In this document: one piece after another, positions 1-11,429 of the stretch
Position numbering within the stretch: position 1 is the stretch's first letter
Layout: every line of letters starts with the position of its first letter
Assembly: GCA_963920765.1 (NCBI GenBank)
Contig: OY987249.1
Location: 7,068,817 to 7,132,816 of the forward strand
Length of the DNA: 64,000 nt
Direction of reading: 5' to 3'
Origin: Ulota crispa
Lineage: Eukaryota > Streptophyta > Bryopsida > Orthotrichales > Orthotrichaceae
Position numbers and translations under genes: made by a program
The notes under the pieces: generated by a model
What the model was told of the DNA's origin: nothing
The model's database searches: none
What the model saw: only the letters and a program-made list of their open reading frames with translations

Positions 1-701
1 AACGGTTGGGAGAGATCAGCACGCGGCGTCGCTCCGCAGGGGCGATCAACAGGTTGTCTGGTCGCCTCTGCTTCAGTTCCCATCGCTCCAGCATGCCGCA
101 GCTGCTCTTTTTCCAGTTGCATCATTCCATTGCCGCAGCACTTCCTGGATTCAGCAACACATGTCCATCCACCTGAATTCGGCAGCAGATTCCGCAAAGG
201 TTCATTTCTTTAACTGATCTTCTCTGCCAAACCGGAAAGTCAATTAAAAGCACTTCTCCTTTCTAGCTTTCGTTGAAGTCATCTTTCCGTTTCGAAGAGT
301 CGGAGCGTGGGTAGCGTATTGCAAAATCACTGGTTATCAGGGTTTGAAGCTGGTATCATGGAAGGTTGTTCTGATTAGGGCTTGTGCAAGATTTGCTTGA
401 CGTCAGTGGAAGCGAAGAAATTTTATCAACCTGTGGCTGCAACCCACGATTCCTGTGATGTATGAAGTCCACGTTAGGTTTTGTGCAGTTTCATTGTGAA
501 TGTCTCCATTCTGCAACGGTTTGAAGAGTGGTGGACTGCAGAGGTTTTTGAAACCATAGTTTGAAACTGACATCCTCTTCTTCCTTGTAGGTTGTGCTGA
601 TTAGACCATGTAGAACTGGCTTGCTTGACCTCTTGGTGGAGAGGTGGAAAGGAAGAACTGTAGCTGCAACCTGCGATTTATCCTAGTGTAGTTTTTTTCC
701 T
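1..701 (+). promoter_or_regulatory. Invertase upstream region and 5' leader
   Basis: This is the sequence ahead of the invertase start codon. No coding exon is visible. The first 340 bases are moderately GC-rich and look like core promoter plus leader, but I cannot place a TATA box or a transcription start. From about 341 the leader contains a diverged tandem duplication and several upstream ATGs (near 358, 459 and 462), so translation of the main frame may be affected. A leader intron is possible, because an AG follows a pyrimidine-rich run near 590, but it cannot be proven. Confidence 0.5.
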
Positions 702-729
702 ATGAATTCCACGTTAGGTTTAGTGCAGT
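341..729 (+). repeat. Diverged tandem duplication spanning the start codon
   Basis: Two units, about 341-495 and 545-729, share an ordered series of matches: GGTTGT(T/G)CTGATTAG, then GCTTGAC, then (G/A)GCTGCAACC, then TATGAA(G/T)TCCACG followed by TTAGGTTT. The second unit ends in the predicted start of the invertase, and the first has an equivalent ATG at 462. The spacing between blocks differs, so the duplication is old. Confidence 0.7.
462..524 (+). promoter_or_regulatory. Upstream ORF paralogous to the invertase N-terminus
   Basis: A 20-codon frame starts MKSTLGFVQ and stops with TGA at 522-524. The true invertase product starts MNSTLGLVQ at 702. The uORF is therefore the duplicated copy of the start-codon region, now reading into a different short tail. 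It may act as a translational attenuator. That role is inference only. Confidence 0.5.
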
Positions 730-3700
730 CGTTGGCAGCGTCAGGCTGCCAATGCACCGCCACTATCCCTGCTTCTGGATTCACAGCTTCTGCGAGATCA
801 CACCCGCTCAGCTCTCATCTCTCCAAGTGCGCTTCTTCATGGGGGTCGACCGTCCAGAGCCACAGTCGCAAGCTGAAGCCCACACTGATCCGGTGCGAGG
901 GAGACCTAGGACGAGTGTTCGGCAATGGCAAGGCTGTGGCGTCCTCTGTGGGTGCTCAGTCTCCCAGAACTTTGAACAGGTGAAAATCTTGTCAAAAAGA
1001 CACAGTTTTGGCTTGTTTAGTTTGAGAATTTTTGCATTTGAAATTTTATAACTAGATTGCTATTCTGTTCTCAACTCGCAGCTCTTTGTGCACATTTGGT
1101 AGAGAGGTATGTTTAGAAAAGTACTCCCTCTGTCCCTCCAAAAACGTCCAAAAAGCTTCCTTGCAAAGGTATTAACTGTGTTTTTAGTCTTTGTGCTAGT
1201 GACACATGCATTCTAGAATCAATATATCATCTACCAAATGTATGCAAAATTTCCAATTTTGATGTCGCCGTTTAGGGACCCAAATTCCATGCAAGAAGTA
1301 CCATATTTGTGCATGCCGCTAGCTCCTCATTATTGATGATTTAAAGATTAGTAGCAACAATGGCACCTCATATGGGCAAGGCTAAGCTTGCTAGGAGAGG
1401 AACGCTCTTTAATTGCTTAACTTGCCCCCATGAGATCATTGAAGATGGCAAACGCTTTCTCAGCGTTTTTAGTGGTACTAGAACTGTGTCTGATTTGGAG
1501 CTTTTTAGAGGGACAGAGGGCGTATCATACATGTGTGCACAGTAGCTTGTTCTCTGCAATTTGCAAACATACTTTACTGTCTGCCAATTCGACTTACTTT
1601 GCCTGAGTGGCCCTGACATGGCCAGCAGCCCTGCAGACGAAGCCATCTTCCTGGGCACCACGACGACAAGAGACGAGCTTGTGGAGGAGCTCTCGTTGAA
1701 ACCGGAGGTAGCGGATGCCATTGCTAACGAGGGTGTTGCTTCGGTTTCCGAGAGTGCCATGGAGAAAGAGGCTTGGAGTTTGTTGAGGGAGGCGGTGGTG
1801 ACGTACTGTGGGCAACCCGTGGGCACCATTGCAGCCAACGACCCGACTGACCCGTTCCCATTGAATTATGATCAAGTGTTCATTCGGGACTTCATTCCTT
1901 CCGCCATTGCTTTCTTGCTCAAGGGGGAGTTTGAAATTGTTCGTAACTTCATTCATCACACGCTCCAGTTGCAGGTAAGGTGTAGGGCACTCTTTTGCAT
2001 TTTTCACCATTATGTCCAAATATTTTGACCCCTGGACGAGAGCTAAACCTACTGAAATCAAAATTTGATCCCTTCTCATGCAATTCTCATAGTGTTTGAA
2101 TTTTTATTTGAAAAGCCTTTTGTATACCTCTCAAGGTCTGCTTGTTTGTTTGCCTACGGTAGTGAACAGGTGCTTTTAGATTTTGTGTGCTTTTGGTGTG
2201 GAGGTTTTAAGTTTGTAGAGGGTTAGATATTGGCCCTGGAGTTGCGGAGCTTCATGATTTAAGTTTTTAATTAATATATGATGACAGAGCTGGGAGAAGA
2301 CAGTGGACTGTTACACCCCAGGCCAGGGTTTGATGCCCGCCAGTTTCAAAGTGCAAACGGTGTATTTGGAAGGAGAAGGAGCGCAAGGAACTGAAGAGAT
2401 TCTGCTCCCAGATTTTGGAGAGGCAGCGATTGGGCGAGTTGCTCCAGTAGACTCTGGTAAATTCAAAATCTTGTAGTTTTTCATACTCTTCAGAATCACT
2501 GTCAGCTTTTGAGAAAGCCCAGCCGTTAGGTGTATTTTAAGAAGACGTATCTGCATTGCAAGTTGACAGGGTTTATGCTACAAATATTACAACTGGCAGG
2601 GTTTAACCTGTGGCTAGGCTGGGTACTAGCGTGTTTTTTTCGGTATCTGATGCCGTGGGTATGGCAGGGCTGTGGTGGATCATACTACTGAGAGCTTACG
2701 GCAAGTGCACCGGAGATCTGAGGTTGCAGGAACGAGTGGATGTGCAGACTGGCATTAAGATGATTTTGAAGGTGTGCTTGGCGGATGGGTTTGACATGTT
2801 CCCTACCTTGCTGGTGACGGACGGCTCCATGATGATTGACCGGCGCTTGGGCATCCACGGCCATCCCCTTGAAATCCAGGTATTTTTTTGCCTCTATCAC
2901 TCAGACTGCGGAACCACGTTTAAATAATTTAGCTTAATTGGTATCATTGCCTCTGCCTTGACCCTCTGCTACGCTCTATTCCAGATTATTTCCAAGCTTG
3001 TTCCAATTACTAATCCCTTACACTTCCGTATATCTACTACATAAAACTTTTGAGAAGGTGCCTGAAAAACACCTACAGAGTCGATGAACAGCGAGCCCAA
3101 GAAACAGAACTCCAATTCGCTTTCTGCATAAATCTCCGCTCATCTGAAAATCATTTCTTTTCTTTTCATTGTTTCCCAGCACGTCTGACAGTTATTGCAT
3201 CTTTAGTATTGGAATAAATCACTTCAAAAGTGGGGTCAATTTTCTAATATTTTTATCGCTCTAGGTTTTTTTTTGTACTACAGTGGAAAGGGCATAAGCG
3301 CTATATACTACTCAAGAATGACATGTTACAACACCAATTTTTTTAACCCTTGAACAATATTCCTACCCCCAGGGATCTGTTCACAGAATCTACCTTTTTG
3401 TCAAGGGTACCACTTAGTTGTGGTAGCGAAGGCAGGGGTTCTTTAATTCAGCTGTGTGGGTCATCCATTGTACTTGTATCAAATTCTTCCATGTTTGCTT
3501 GCAATGTGCGCACAAGAGGTTTGGAAGATCATTTGATTCTTGCCCAAGTTTTCAATTGCTTCATGTGGTTGTTTCTTTAATGTGATTGGTCATGCATGCG
3601 TCCTTGGCCTCTATATTTGCTTCTGACATTAACACCTTTTAAGACAGGCGCTCTGGAACACAAGTCTCTATAGCAATCCTCATTCTTTGAGCCCTTTGCA

Positions 3701-5468
3701 ATTGCTTTTGCTGTTCTGAATCGTGCAATTATAATGCAAAGACTGACGTTGTACTGTACATACTTTCTTCACATGCTTCATGAGATGGTGGTATTATAGA
3801 CTTGAAAGTTATCTCAAATACTGTAGATTTTTTGTTGGCTAAACTAAGCTAAGCATGGATTTTGCATCTTTCTTCTGTTGCAGGCTTTGTTGTACCACGC
3901 CTTGCGGTGTGCGAAGGAGATGCTCCATCCAGAGGCGCAGGATCACATACGATTGATCAACTCCAGGCTTGCGGCGTTGTCGTTCCACATTCAAGAGTAC
4001 TACTGGTTGGATCTACGCAAGCTGAACGAGATCTACAGGTACAGGACGGAGGAGTACTCCAGCGACGCCGTGAACAAGTTCAACATCTATCCGGACCAGA
4101 TCTCGGAGTGGCTGCTGGACTGGATGCCCAACCAAGGCGGCTACTTCATCGGCAACTTGCAGCCGGCGCACATGGATTTCCGGTGGTTCGCACTGGGGAA
4201 CCTGTGGTCCATTTGTAGTAGCCTGGCCACCAAGGAGCAGGCGGAAGACATTCTCAAGCTTGTCGAAGAGAAGTGGGAGGATCTCGTTGGGAACATGCCC
4301 TTGAAGATCACTTACCCTGCCCTTAAGGAAGACGAGTGGCGCATCATTACTGGAGCGGACCCCAAGAACACGTAAGCATTTCCGCTCTCACGCCCGTCTT
4401 TCATTCTTCACTCGTTATGCTTACCCTTCTCCCCCAAAAATACTTTCACACCAAGGGTGATGAAAACATGAGGTATATCTAACATACTGATAATAAAATG
4501 AAGATGAACTCATGCTGGTTCATGTCAAACCTAGTTGGTGTAATTTCGATAATTGCAAACTAAAATCGAATCGAATACTGTTGGTAATATCTTGGTTTAT
4601 TTATCAATTAGTGACCTCATACTAATAGTAGATTAAACTCAAGTACTTACTTGGATTCAATATTGCTTCAATATTGATTGAACTCAAGTGCTTAGTTGGT
4701 AATTTTCCAATGACCTGTGCCTCTTGCTGTGCTGTACTGTACAACAAAGTAGTCTATATAAACCAAAACCAATTTCCTCAACGAGTAAAAATGTTGAGAT
4801 CATACAATCAGAAGGTAAAACCTTTTCCACAATTTGTTGCCCCACCTATCAAAAAATAGATCCTGAGTTTTCAAGCACAACGTAGTTGTTTGTACTCAAA
4901 AATGATAGCAATATACTTCTGTTGCACTTACTACATTTTCTCATGAAAAGATTCTGAGATATGTGGAGCTGCTTTAGGTCATGAAACATACACAAACTTA
5001 TTTACTTCTGCGCTCTGTAACATTGCTTTGTACCTGTGACTGGCTGCTACTGTTGCTAGTGAGGCTGACTTCGGTTTCCCTGGAATATGCAGAGCGTGGT
5101 CCTACCACAACGGAGGCTCTTGGCCGGTTCTGTTGTGGCAGTTCACAGTGGCTTGTGTCAAAATGGACCGGGCGGATTTGGCCGAGAGAGCAGTGGCCGT
5201 GGCTGAGAAGCGCCTATCCCGAGATTGGTGGCCAGAGTACTATGACACCAAGGGAGGTCGCTTTATTGGAAAGCAAGCACGTTTGTACCAAACCTGGTCC
5301 ATTGCCGGGTACCTCAGCTCCAAGTTGCTGTTGCGTAATCCCAAGGCGACGCAATGGTTGACTTGCGAAGAGGACGACGACACTGCTTCCATCTCTTGCG
5401 TGGTTGACATCAACGCTCAGCGCCGGAACTACACCTTCAACATGTCACCTGACACTTTCATTGTCTGA
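702..5468 (+). CDS. Alkaline/neutral invertase, GH100, organelle-type, 6 exons
   Basis: Hydrolyses sucrose to glucose and fructose. Exons: 702-979, 1608-1974, 2288-2456, 2668-2879, 3884-4371, 5093-5468. All introns are GT-AG and every junction keeps phase, giving 1890 nt and 629 aa. Exon 1 encodes about 92 residues rich in Ser, Ala, Thr and Arg with almost no acidic residues near the start, which looks like a plastid or mitochondrial transit peptide. The GH100 core follows: QVFIRDF (D187, expected catalytic acid), the [14 protein letters not shown] block, [13 protein letters not shown], then [12 protein letters not shown] (E493, likely the second catalytic residue) and [12 protein letters not shown] across the last junction. 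The C-terminus ends TFIV. Six exons and a transit peptide fit the alpha (organellar) clade of plant enzymes. There are no frame breaks, so it is probably functional. Start chosen at 702 because exon 1 stays open to a good donor and its phase fits exon 2. Mitochondrial versus plastid targeting cannot be decided. Confidence 0.96.
1124..1522. mobile_element. Stowaway-like MITE in invertase intron 1
   Basis: The left end reads CTCCCTCTGTCCCTCC and the right end, reversed, CGCCCTCTGTCCCTCT. Both are flanked by TA (1122-1123 and 1523-1524). The termini match the classical Stowaway (Tc1/mariner MITE) consensus and TA target site. Length is 399 bp with no transposase. It lies wholly inside intron 1. 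Confidence 0.85.
4521..4722 (+). repeat. Dispersed repeat J, copy 1, in invertase intron 5
   Basis: Similar over about 200 bp to 11623-11795. Shared blocks include TTTCGATAATTG/TTTTGATAATTG, TAATATCTTGGTTT, AGATTAAACT and AATATTGATTG(A/G)ACTCAAGT. No terminal repeats or coding potential are visible. Element class unknown. Confidence 0.7.
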
Positions 5469-6472
5469 GGTTTCATCGCCTGTTCATCGTCTGAGGTACT
5501 CTGAGGTACCCACACATTCTTGTTAGCAACATTAAAGAGGATTCCAATGCAGGAAAGAATGCATTACTTAGATACTGTATGCAGAGGTTCTTACGGTTTA
5601 GAGGTTTGTGGTCCCAAACAGACACTACTTCAAATGCTGAGGTGGTGTACAGACTAGAAACATTTTCTACTCATTGTGCAAGATTCTAGGACATTACATT
5701 CAGGTACAAGTCTTGACTATGTACCACTGCCTTAGTTTAGCAAGATTTTAGAGCATGGCATTGAGATACGAGTCTCAATTGGGTATCTCTAGCCTAATTT
5801 GGCATTGATTGCTTTCTAGTTCTTACAGTTGTATTCAATCGTTGAACTCCTAGAGCACTTCGATTATGCATGGTGTACTATGTGACATTCTGATTTATAT
5901 ATATGTAACAGATTCTAATGAACATGCCTTGCGATTCCATTATATTTTGGTCATGTAAATAGCAATGGTCCTATGGGATATATGCCCAGCATTTAGGCTC
6001 AAATGCCTTGCATCGGCACAATGGGTTGACAACTCCAGCCTGGTGAAGACAGTGCTTTATGAAGCTAGAGCACGGAGACCATTACTGAGAAATTGGGTAC
6101 ATCTACAAGTCTAGATTTGTTCCCTTTGCACTGAAAATAGTTAAAATTCCAAAATTTATGCGAGGATTTTCAAACTGGCAATGAAATTCATTCCTGTCAT
6201 AGCTAGTGATGCCAATAACTTTGAAATATCCTTCAGCCCAGTTGTTTCTATTTCATTGATCATGCCACAAACAAACTAGAGTTTTGCAAGAGGTTCTAAC
6301 ACCGTGTTCTTTTCTCTGGAGTCAGATGGTACCTGTTGACAGTTATGTATTGCCTTCGCATGAGGTTGATCTTAACGGTGCAAGTGAACTAATCTTCTCC
6401 AGCAAATCGTCAACCCACTTTTCACGAAGCTCCACAAAGCCTAGGTGCTTGGCTGTTCGAGGGTCTTCAAAT
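5469..6472. other. Region between convergent invertase and BTB genes
   Basis: Holds the invertase 3' UTR and downstream DNA. No coding exon or transposon end is recognised. A weak direct duplication of about 55-60 bp is seen at 5676-5735 and 5738-5792 (CAAGATT...AG.TAC/AG.TAC...GTACC/GTATC pattern). No strong polyadenylation signal can be chosen. Confidence 0.5.
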
Positions 6473-7829
6473 TCAGACCCTGAAATGCATTAACCAAGTA
6501 GAGAAGATCTCCTTTTGCGTCTCAATCGGAAAAGTCAGCACAAAAGTGTTCAGCATTATAGGTAACTTTACCCTTAACTTTTTGTTCTCATTGTTGTCGG
6601 CTCCAACCCAAAGTATCCAAATCCAATTCTGATGCAACATGTATCTCGTCGAAGTCTTCAGTAATATGCGCCCTGAAATCACCTCTTGAAACACTTCATA
6701 GATGGTGTCCGCCCAAATTTCTCTATATTCAAGCCAGGTGTCTTTCAACATATTACTGAGAGTATCATCCTTCACAATGAATTCCACCAACTCTGTGGCA
6801 AATCCTGCCTCCAGTAATAACTTAAAAATCCAGAACACTCTGAAAAAACCTCGGTCATGAAGAGTTTCCGGATCATCACAAAGGGCAGGATTTCCCACCA
6901 TTCCGGGTCGTCTTCAGGTGCACGAATGGCCTTCTTGACACAGGCATTAACATGCTTGAGAACATTCTCCACCACAGTTTGGTACGGTCCAGCTACGACT
7001 TTTTGAAATGCAGTTTCGAATAATTTCGGACTGTCAATCGGGTCCTTCTTACCACCATACCTACGTGTAACACGACATCTCATGGCTTCATCAAAATGCT
7101 CGCATACTACTTTCTCTGTTATGTTGCAAAGCTGACTATGTCTTTCCGTGTCAGGTAGTAATGGAAACCCTAATCGAGCACTTAGATCAGCTGCGCAATC
7201 TGACGGATAAAGCGTCGAGCTGGCAAACTCTCGGATCCTCGTCTCATCTTCGTGCGACCAAGGAATGGATGTCAAATACCGCACACAATCCTCAACGAGT
7301 CTGAAGTAGCTGATTTGGGATGCAACTTGCAGAAGCTTCAAGCCATGCTCCACATTCAGTATTTGGTTACACCTGCGTGAATGCATCCGAGTAAAACATT
7401 CTCTATAGTACTTCACATCTGTATGGACATCAAGAGTTAAACGCACCGGCCTTTCCATATCGACCCCTGCCCATTCCTTGCTCAAGCATGTCTCAAAATA
7501 TTTGCTGCAACGCCGCAGGCGGTTTGAGTGACCATGCAATTCCCCCACAGTCTTATCCTCGTCTCCTGGTTCAGACAGCCTTTTCCTTTTCCTTTTAAGT
7601 CCTTCCTTCTCGTCAATAGCAGCAGACCCTTGATCTGTCGACGCAGAGGTTGAGCGTTGAACCAGGGTTACCACCACATCGTACTTGCCGTCAATGCCAA
7701 CCCACTCCTGATCCATTATAACGGAACTGAAATCTCGCTCCCTTCTCAAGTTTTCTCTCACTTCAGAAATCAAAGCCTCATACAACTCCAATACTTGCCG
7801 AGCGCCTCAACTCGCTCCTCCGCTGGCAT
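6473..7829 (-). pseudogene. BTB/POZ-domain protein (At1g63850-like), frameshifted
   Basis: Plant BTB/POZ proteins of this group are thought to act as cullin-3 ubiquitin-ligase adaptors. The main frame runs from 7791 down to 6772 and encodes KYDVVVTLVQ, a Ser/Lys-rich insert, then GHSNRLRRCSKYFETCLS (BTB strand and helix) and CVRYLTSIPWSHEDETR, the signature after the BTB fold in this family. The C-terminal helical region continues in another frame (6901 to 6473: IFKLLLEAGFATELVEFI...ETQKEIFSTWLMHF). The switch lies near 6880-6905 and no splice pair with correct phase joins the frames. At the other end, MPAEERVEALGK from an ATG at 7829 joins the main frame near 7791-7797 only by a one-base shift. 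Without it the first in-frame ATG is 7716 (MDQEWVGIDG). An AG at 7840 follows a pyrimidine tract and suggests a leader intron. Two one-base lesions suggest a recent pseudogene or sequence errors. The family assignment is firm. Confidence 0.8.
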
Positions 7830-8727
7830 TGCTCTCACTGCTAAACACACAATACGATCAAAACACACATAAATATTCCAGAAACGTCCAAGATAAAACT
7901 GATAACTAATAACACAGCCAGATTGTAAACCAAGAGTATCGGATTCACAATACACAGTCCACGAAGCTCATCACTCACCGTCCAATTAGCTATGCATTCC
8001 CGCAATAACATTCAAAACAGATACATTGCCTCAGTATTCTACACTAAATTTTACATCTATAAACCCTAAGTACCTACCGGAGTTGAACCAAAGTAATGGC
8101 CCGGTCACTCCTGTTGTGGTTCCCAACCCTAACACCGGAAGGCACACAATGAAAACTCAATTTTGCACGAGTCTAGGAGGGATAGATAGTTGCAGCACCT
8201 GCATTGGCCACACTCGAGGAGACTTTCTCTTACAATCACTGTCGCAACGCATCCAAGACCACATCTCTTTCATTCCGCTTCATTCCTCCACCACTTGTTC
8301 TCCAATTCAATGTCGTATCCGGTTTTATCAACCTCTGGTCACGCTTGGTTAAAAGATCAGCTGACATCTGCCAAATGACTCTATTCGGAGCAAACGCCGA
8401 ACAGAAAGATCACTCCAATTGCAGTCATCCAAGTTTAAAAAGAGAGATGTGGAAATGTAGAGCATCGTCACACCATTTGCTTGGCACATGAGGTATTGAA
8501 CTTCTACATTGATGTACTAAAATTTTGAGAGCAATTGGAAGAAGAACTCGCGACACTAGCGGTGACAAAAAAATCCCGAGATTGCTCAGTCGAAACCCTA
8601 AACCAGCTTAATCTCCCTCTGGAAAACCCTAAAACACGCCGGCTCAATCTCCCCCACTCTAAACCCTCGACCAGCTGAATCTCTCCATTCAACATTGCGT
8701 TTAGTTTGCCCCTACAATTTATACTAG
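7830..8727 (-). promoter_or_regulatory. BTB gene leader intron and promoter region
   Basis: Upstream of the BTB start on the minus strand. The stretch 8550-8650 carries three AAACCCTA-type teloboxes, common in plant promoters of growth-related genes, and is duplicated at 30298-30385. Short open frames here (for example 8026-8352 on the + strand) have no protein-like features and are not annotated. Confidence 0.45.
8556..8645. repeat. BTB leader segment, duplicated at 30298-30385
   Basis: AGCGGTGACAAAAAAATCC, then TTGCTCAGTCGAAACCCTAA, then ACCAGCTTAATCTCCCT and AAAACCCTAAAA occur in the same order and orientation at 30298-30385. This copy lies just upstream of the BTB gene, so it is probably the parent and the other a captured or duplicated fragment. 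Confidence 0.75.
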
Positions 8728-9124
8728 GAATTGATATATGCACACCGGGGTTGATATTTGCACACCCACCCCGGGGTAAATTTTAGATTTCTACCATCTT
8801 AAAGTTGAATTTGAGAATTTTCAATTCAGCTTAGAGACCATGATTTAATCTAGAACAATAAAAAAGTTTTAATCCAACGACACCTAATAAAAAAGTTTAT
8901 CTTTTTTTACAAACCAAAATAAAAGTAACACTTTCCTCCTAGTTAAACTTTTTCATTAGGTGTCGTTGGATTGCAACTTTTTATATGGTTCTAAACTAAA
9001 GCATGGTTTCTAAGTCCAAATCTGAATTCAAAATTCTCAAATTCAGCTTTATGATGGTAGAAATCTAAAACTTACCACAAGGGATGTGCAAAGATCAACC
9101 CCCCAGTGTGCATATATCAATTCC
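8728..9124. mobile_element. Foldback MITE, 397 bp
   Basis: The ends are exact inverted copies: GGAATTGATATATGCACAC at 8728 and its complement ending at 9124. The arms continue for most of the length, with AGGTGTCGTTGGATT near the centre paired to AATCCAACGACACCT and CTACCATC.TAAAG.TGAATTTGAGAATTTT further out. The target duplication is not clear. No coding capacity. Confidence 0.85.
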
Positions 9125-11173
9125 CTTTAAGTATTATTGAAGCTACATTTATATTCAGCATAAATTATTGCCATAAACGATTTTTAATGGGCTTGACAAC
9201 AACAACATAGTTGCAGAAAAGCAAACTAGCAATGTCCATGTTGTAAACCATGTGAAATGTTAGTATCTGAAGAGTTGCATATGTTTCCAAGTAGCCAAGC
9301 AATGAGTCATGAAGTATTTTTTTAGGATAAAACAACCTAATTGTTGAGGCAACCTATACGCAATATTTAGTGTACTTGTCTAGGCTAAGAAGTGAAAAAT
9401 GGTTGTGGTTGGATTTTTTTAGTCAAGTATGCTTTCTAATAGTTGCTATTGCATGTGAATGGCATTTGGTTTTGTTTTGTTTGGTTTGTTTTTTGTTACC
9501 TACTTATACTATTTCTTTGGATTGTATTTAAATATTGTATTGCTATTGCCACTCCAAATAAAACTTTTTTTTAGTGTCATTGTGTGCCACCTACAATCTT
9601 TGCTTCTATCACCACACTTTGCACCTATAATTTATCACATGTCATTCACACCTTTTGCTATTATCACCACAACATGCCCCACCTATTAAGATGCATTTTC
9701 CTCAACCACTAATGCATTTTTTGTAATGTCTGCTATGGTCATATTCCAAGCAAAGGTGGTTGCAAGAGGTGTCAAAATGTTTAATCACAATTGCATAACT
9801 TGAAGACAAGCTTGCCTTTTGAATGAATATAATCAAATTATTACAGCTTGCTAAGGTGCTAATAATGTGAACATTCATGAAAAAAATCTGTTGAGAAAAA
9901 GTGGTGAAGAGAGCACAAAACACACGGCATGTGAGGGCACTAGCAAAAATTGCCAATTATAATGGCAATACTAGAAGTTGTCTTGCAATGAGTTGCTTTT
10001 TGATAAGTGCCATGGAGATTGCAATGATGGAAAAAGTGATGTACAAGTGGCAAAATTGTAAAATGTGAAAGCATGACCAAATTGTTGGCTACTTCAAGAA
10101 ATTTGTATTGACAAAATATATTAAAGTGGTTTTCCAAGACCAAACAACATTAGGAAGAAATTCAGCCCTCCATAGGGCTATGAGTTTTGATTGTTCCCAA
10201 TGCTAGGAACAAGCCCCTGCTGGTCATTAAAAAAAATCAAATTTTTTTAAATTTTTTTTTTAAATTTTTTGATTTGTTTTCCTAAAATTAGAATATCTAA
10301 CGTGGTTGGACTTTGACTAGGTTAGATTGTGCATGCAGGAGTATGTCCATGATGGGCTCAAAGCTCCCATGGTTTTGGGGAAGGGGCCCCTTCTTAGGCC
10401 CAAATCCCTTGTAACGGGTGGAATTATAGTATGTTCTATCTTTTAGGTAGTATTGTTGATTATTCTCTTCAAAAACAAAACATTCCTTTTATAGAATATT
10501 CATATTTGTGTTGTGGTCTTTTTTAGTTGTTTATCAAAAGAAATTACCTTAGTGTTATGTCCAAGGTCCTACAGATTATCAACAAACACAACAAGAATGA
10601 ATGTTACAAAGATTTGTAATGCAATTCAAATGCATTTGTTGTCAAAGTTGGATTCTTTTATAATCATACTAACAAGTCATGATTTTGAGAAACTTTGTGA
10701 AATTCCTTACATACTAGAGACATGAGATGGAAGTCACATACTTGTGATTGTAATAACAAAAAACTCAAAATCATTATACTGTAAAAAGAGGCTCTACTCC
10801 ATGGTTGTTGCATTGGACCGCCCATTTGTCTGGTTGCCCGTTTGCCCAAAGTGCTCAATTGAGCTCATGTTTGTCTAATGTAGTCAACCCGTAGTTGATT
10901 TCAAAAAATGATGAAAAAAAAATACTTTGTACATGTATGTTGGTGTTTGTGTTGGTGACACTCATTGTGGCCAACATGAAGTCAAAATGTGGATTTAAAG
11001 CCATATCACACAGTAAAGATGAAAAATAGTTATTTGAATTTTCCCTTTTTAGGTCAAAAACCCTGAAAATGCTCTAAAAAACAAGAGCAAACTCATCCAT
11101 CTGCCCGTTGGGTCCAATTTGTCCGTCCATTGGTGCTGTCCAATAGCCTGAACTTGCCCAACGTAATAACGTT
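9125..11173. other. Gene-free AT-rich DNA
   Basis: No exon or complete element is recognised. A long A/T hairpin lies at 10226-10282 (runs of A with TCAAATTTTTTTAAA opposite TTTAAATTTTTTGATTTG). GGGGAAGGGGCCCCTTCTT near 10378 forms a small GC hairpin. The sequence is probably decayed repeat. Confidence 0.5.
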
Positions 11174-11429
11174 AACACCATATTAGGTAAATTGAGAAAA
11201 ACGGAGGGACCATTTTATACTCCACCTTAATCTTACACATAGTAAATGTAGACATTGCTATAGCTCAAAATTGTATACTATTTGAAACTCTTGTAGGCAA
11301 TTGTGAAACTTCACTATTGTACACAAAAATACATGCTTATTTTTTTGAAATATGCTAAAGTGTATATAATGACAAAAATAGTGAAAGTCCCAAAATGTAC
11401 TATTTTCCCAATTTACCTAATATGGTGTT
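11174..11429. mobile_element. MITE family C, copy 1 (AACACCATATTAGG)
   Basis: Ends AACACCATATTAGGTAAATT and its complement, then a second internal paired block (GGGACCATTTTATACTCCACCTTAA near the left, AAAATGTAC near the right). It is in opposite orientation to the copies at 55428 and 59233. Length 256 bp, non-coding. Target duplication not resolved. Confidence 0.85.

Noticed and set aside
1360..1545. Open frame [14 protein letters not shown]... in invertase intron 1 as an exon
   Set aside because: It lies inside the Stowaway-like element, and the exon 1 to exon 2 junction is already in phase without it.
8600..8680. AAACCCTAAA motifs as interstitial telomere repeats
   Set aside because: Only isolated, unevenly spaced units occur. 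They fit promoter teloboxes, not a telomeric array.
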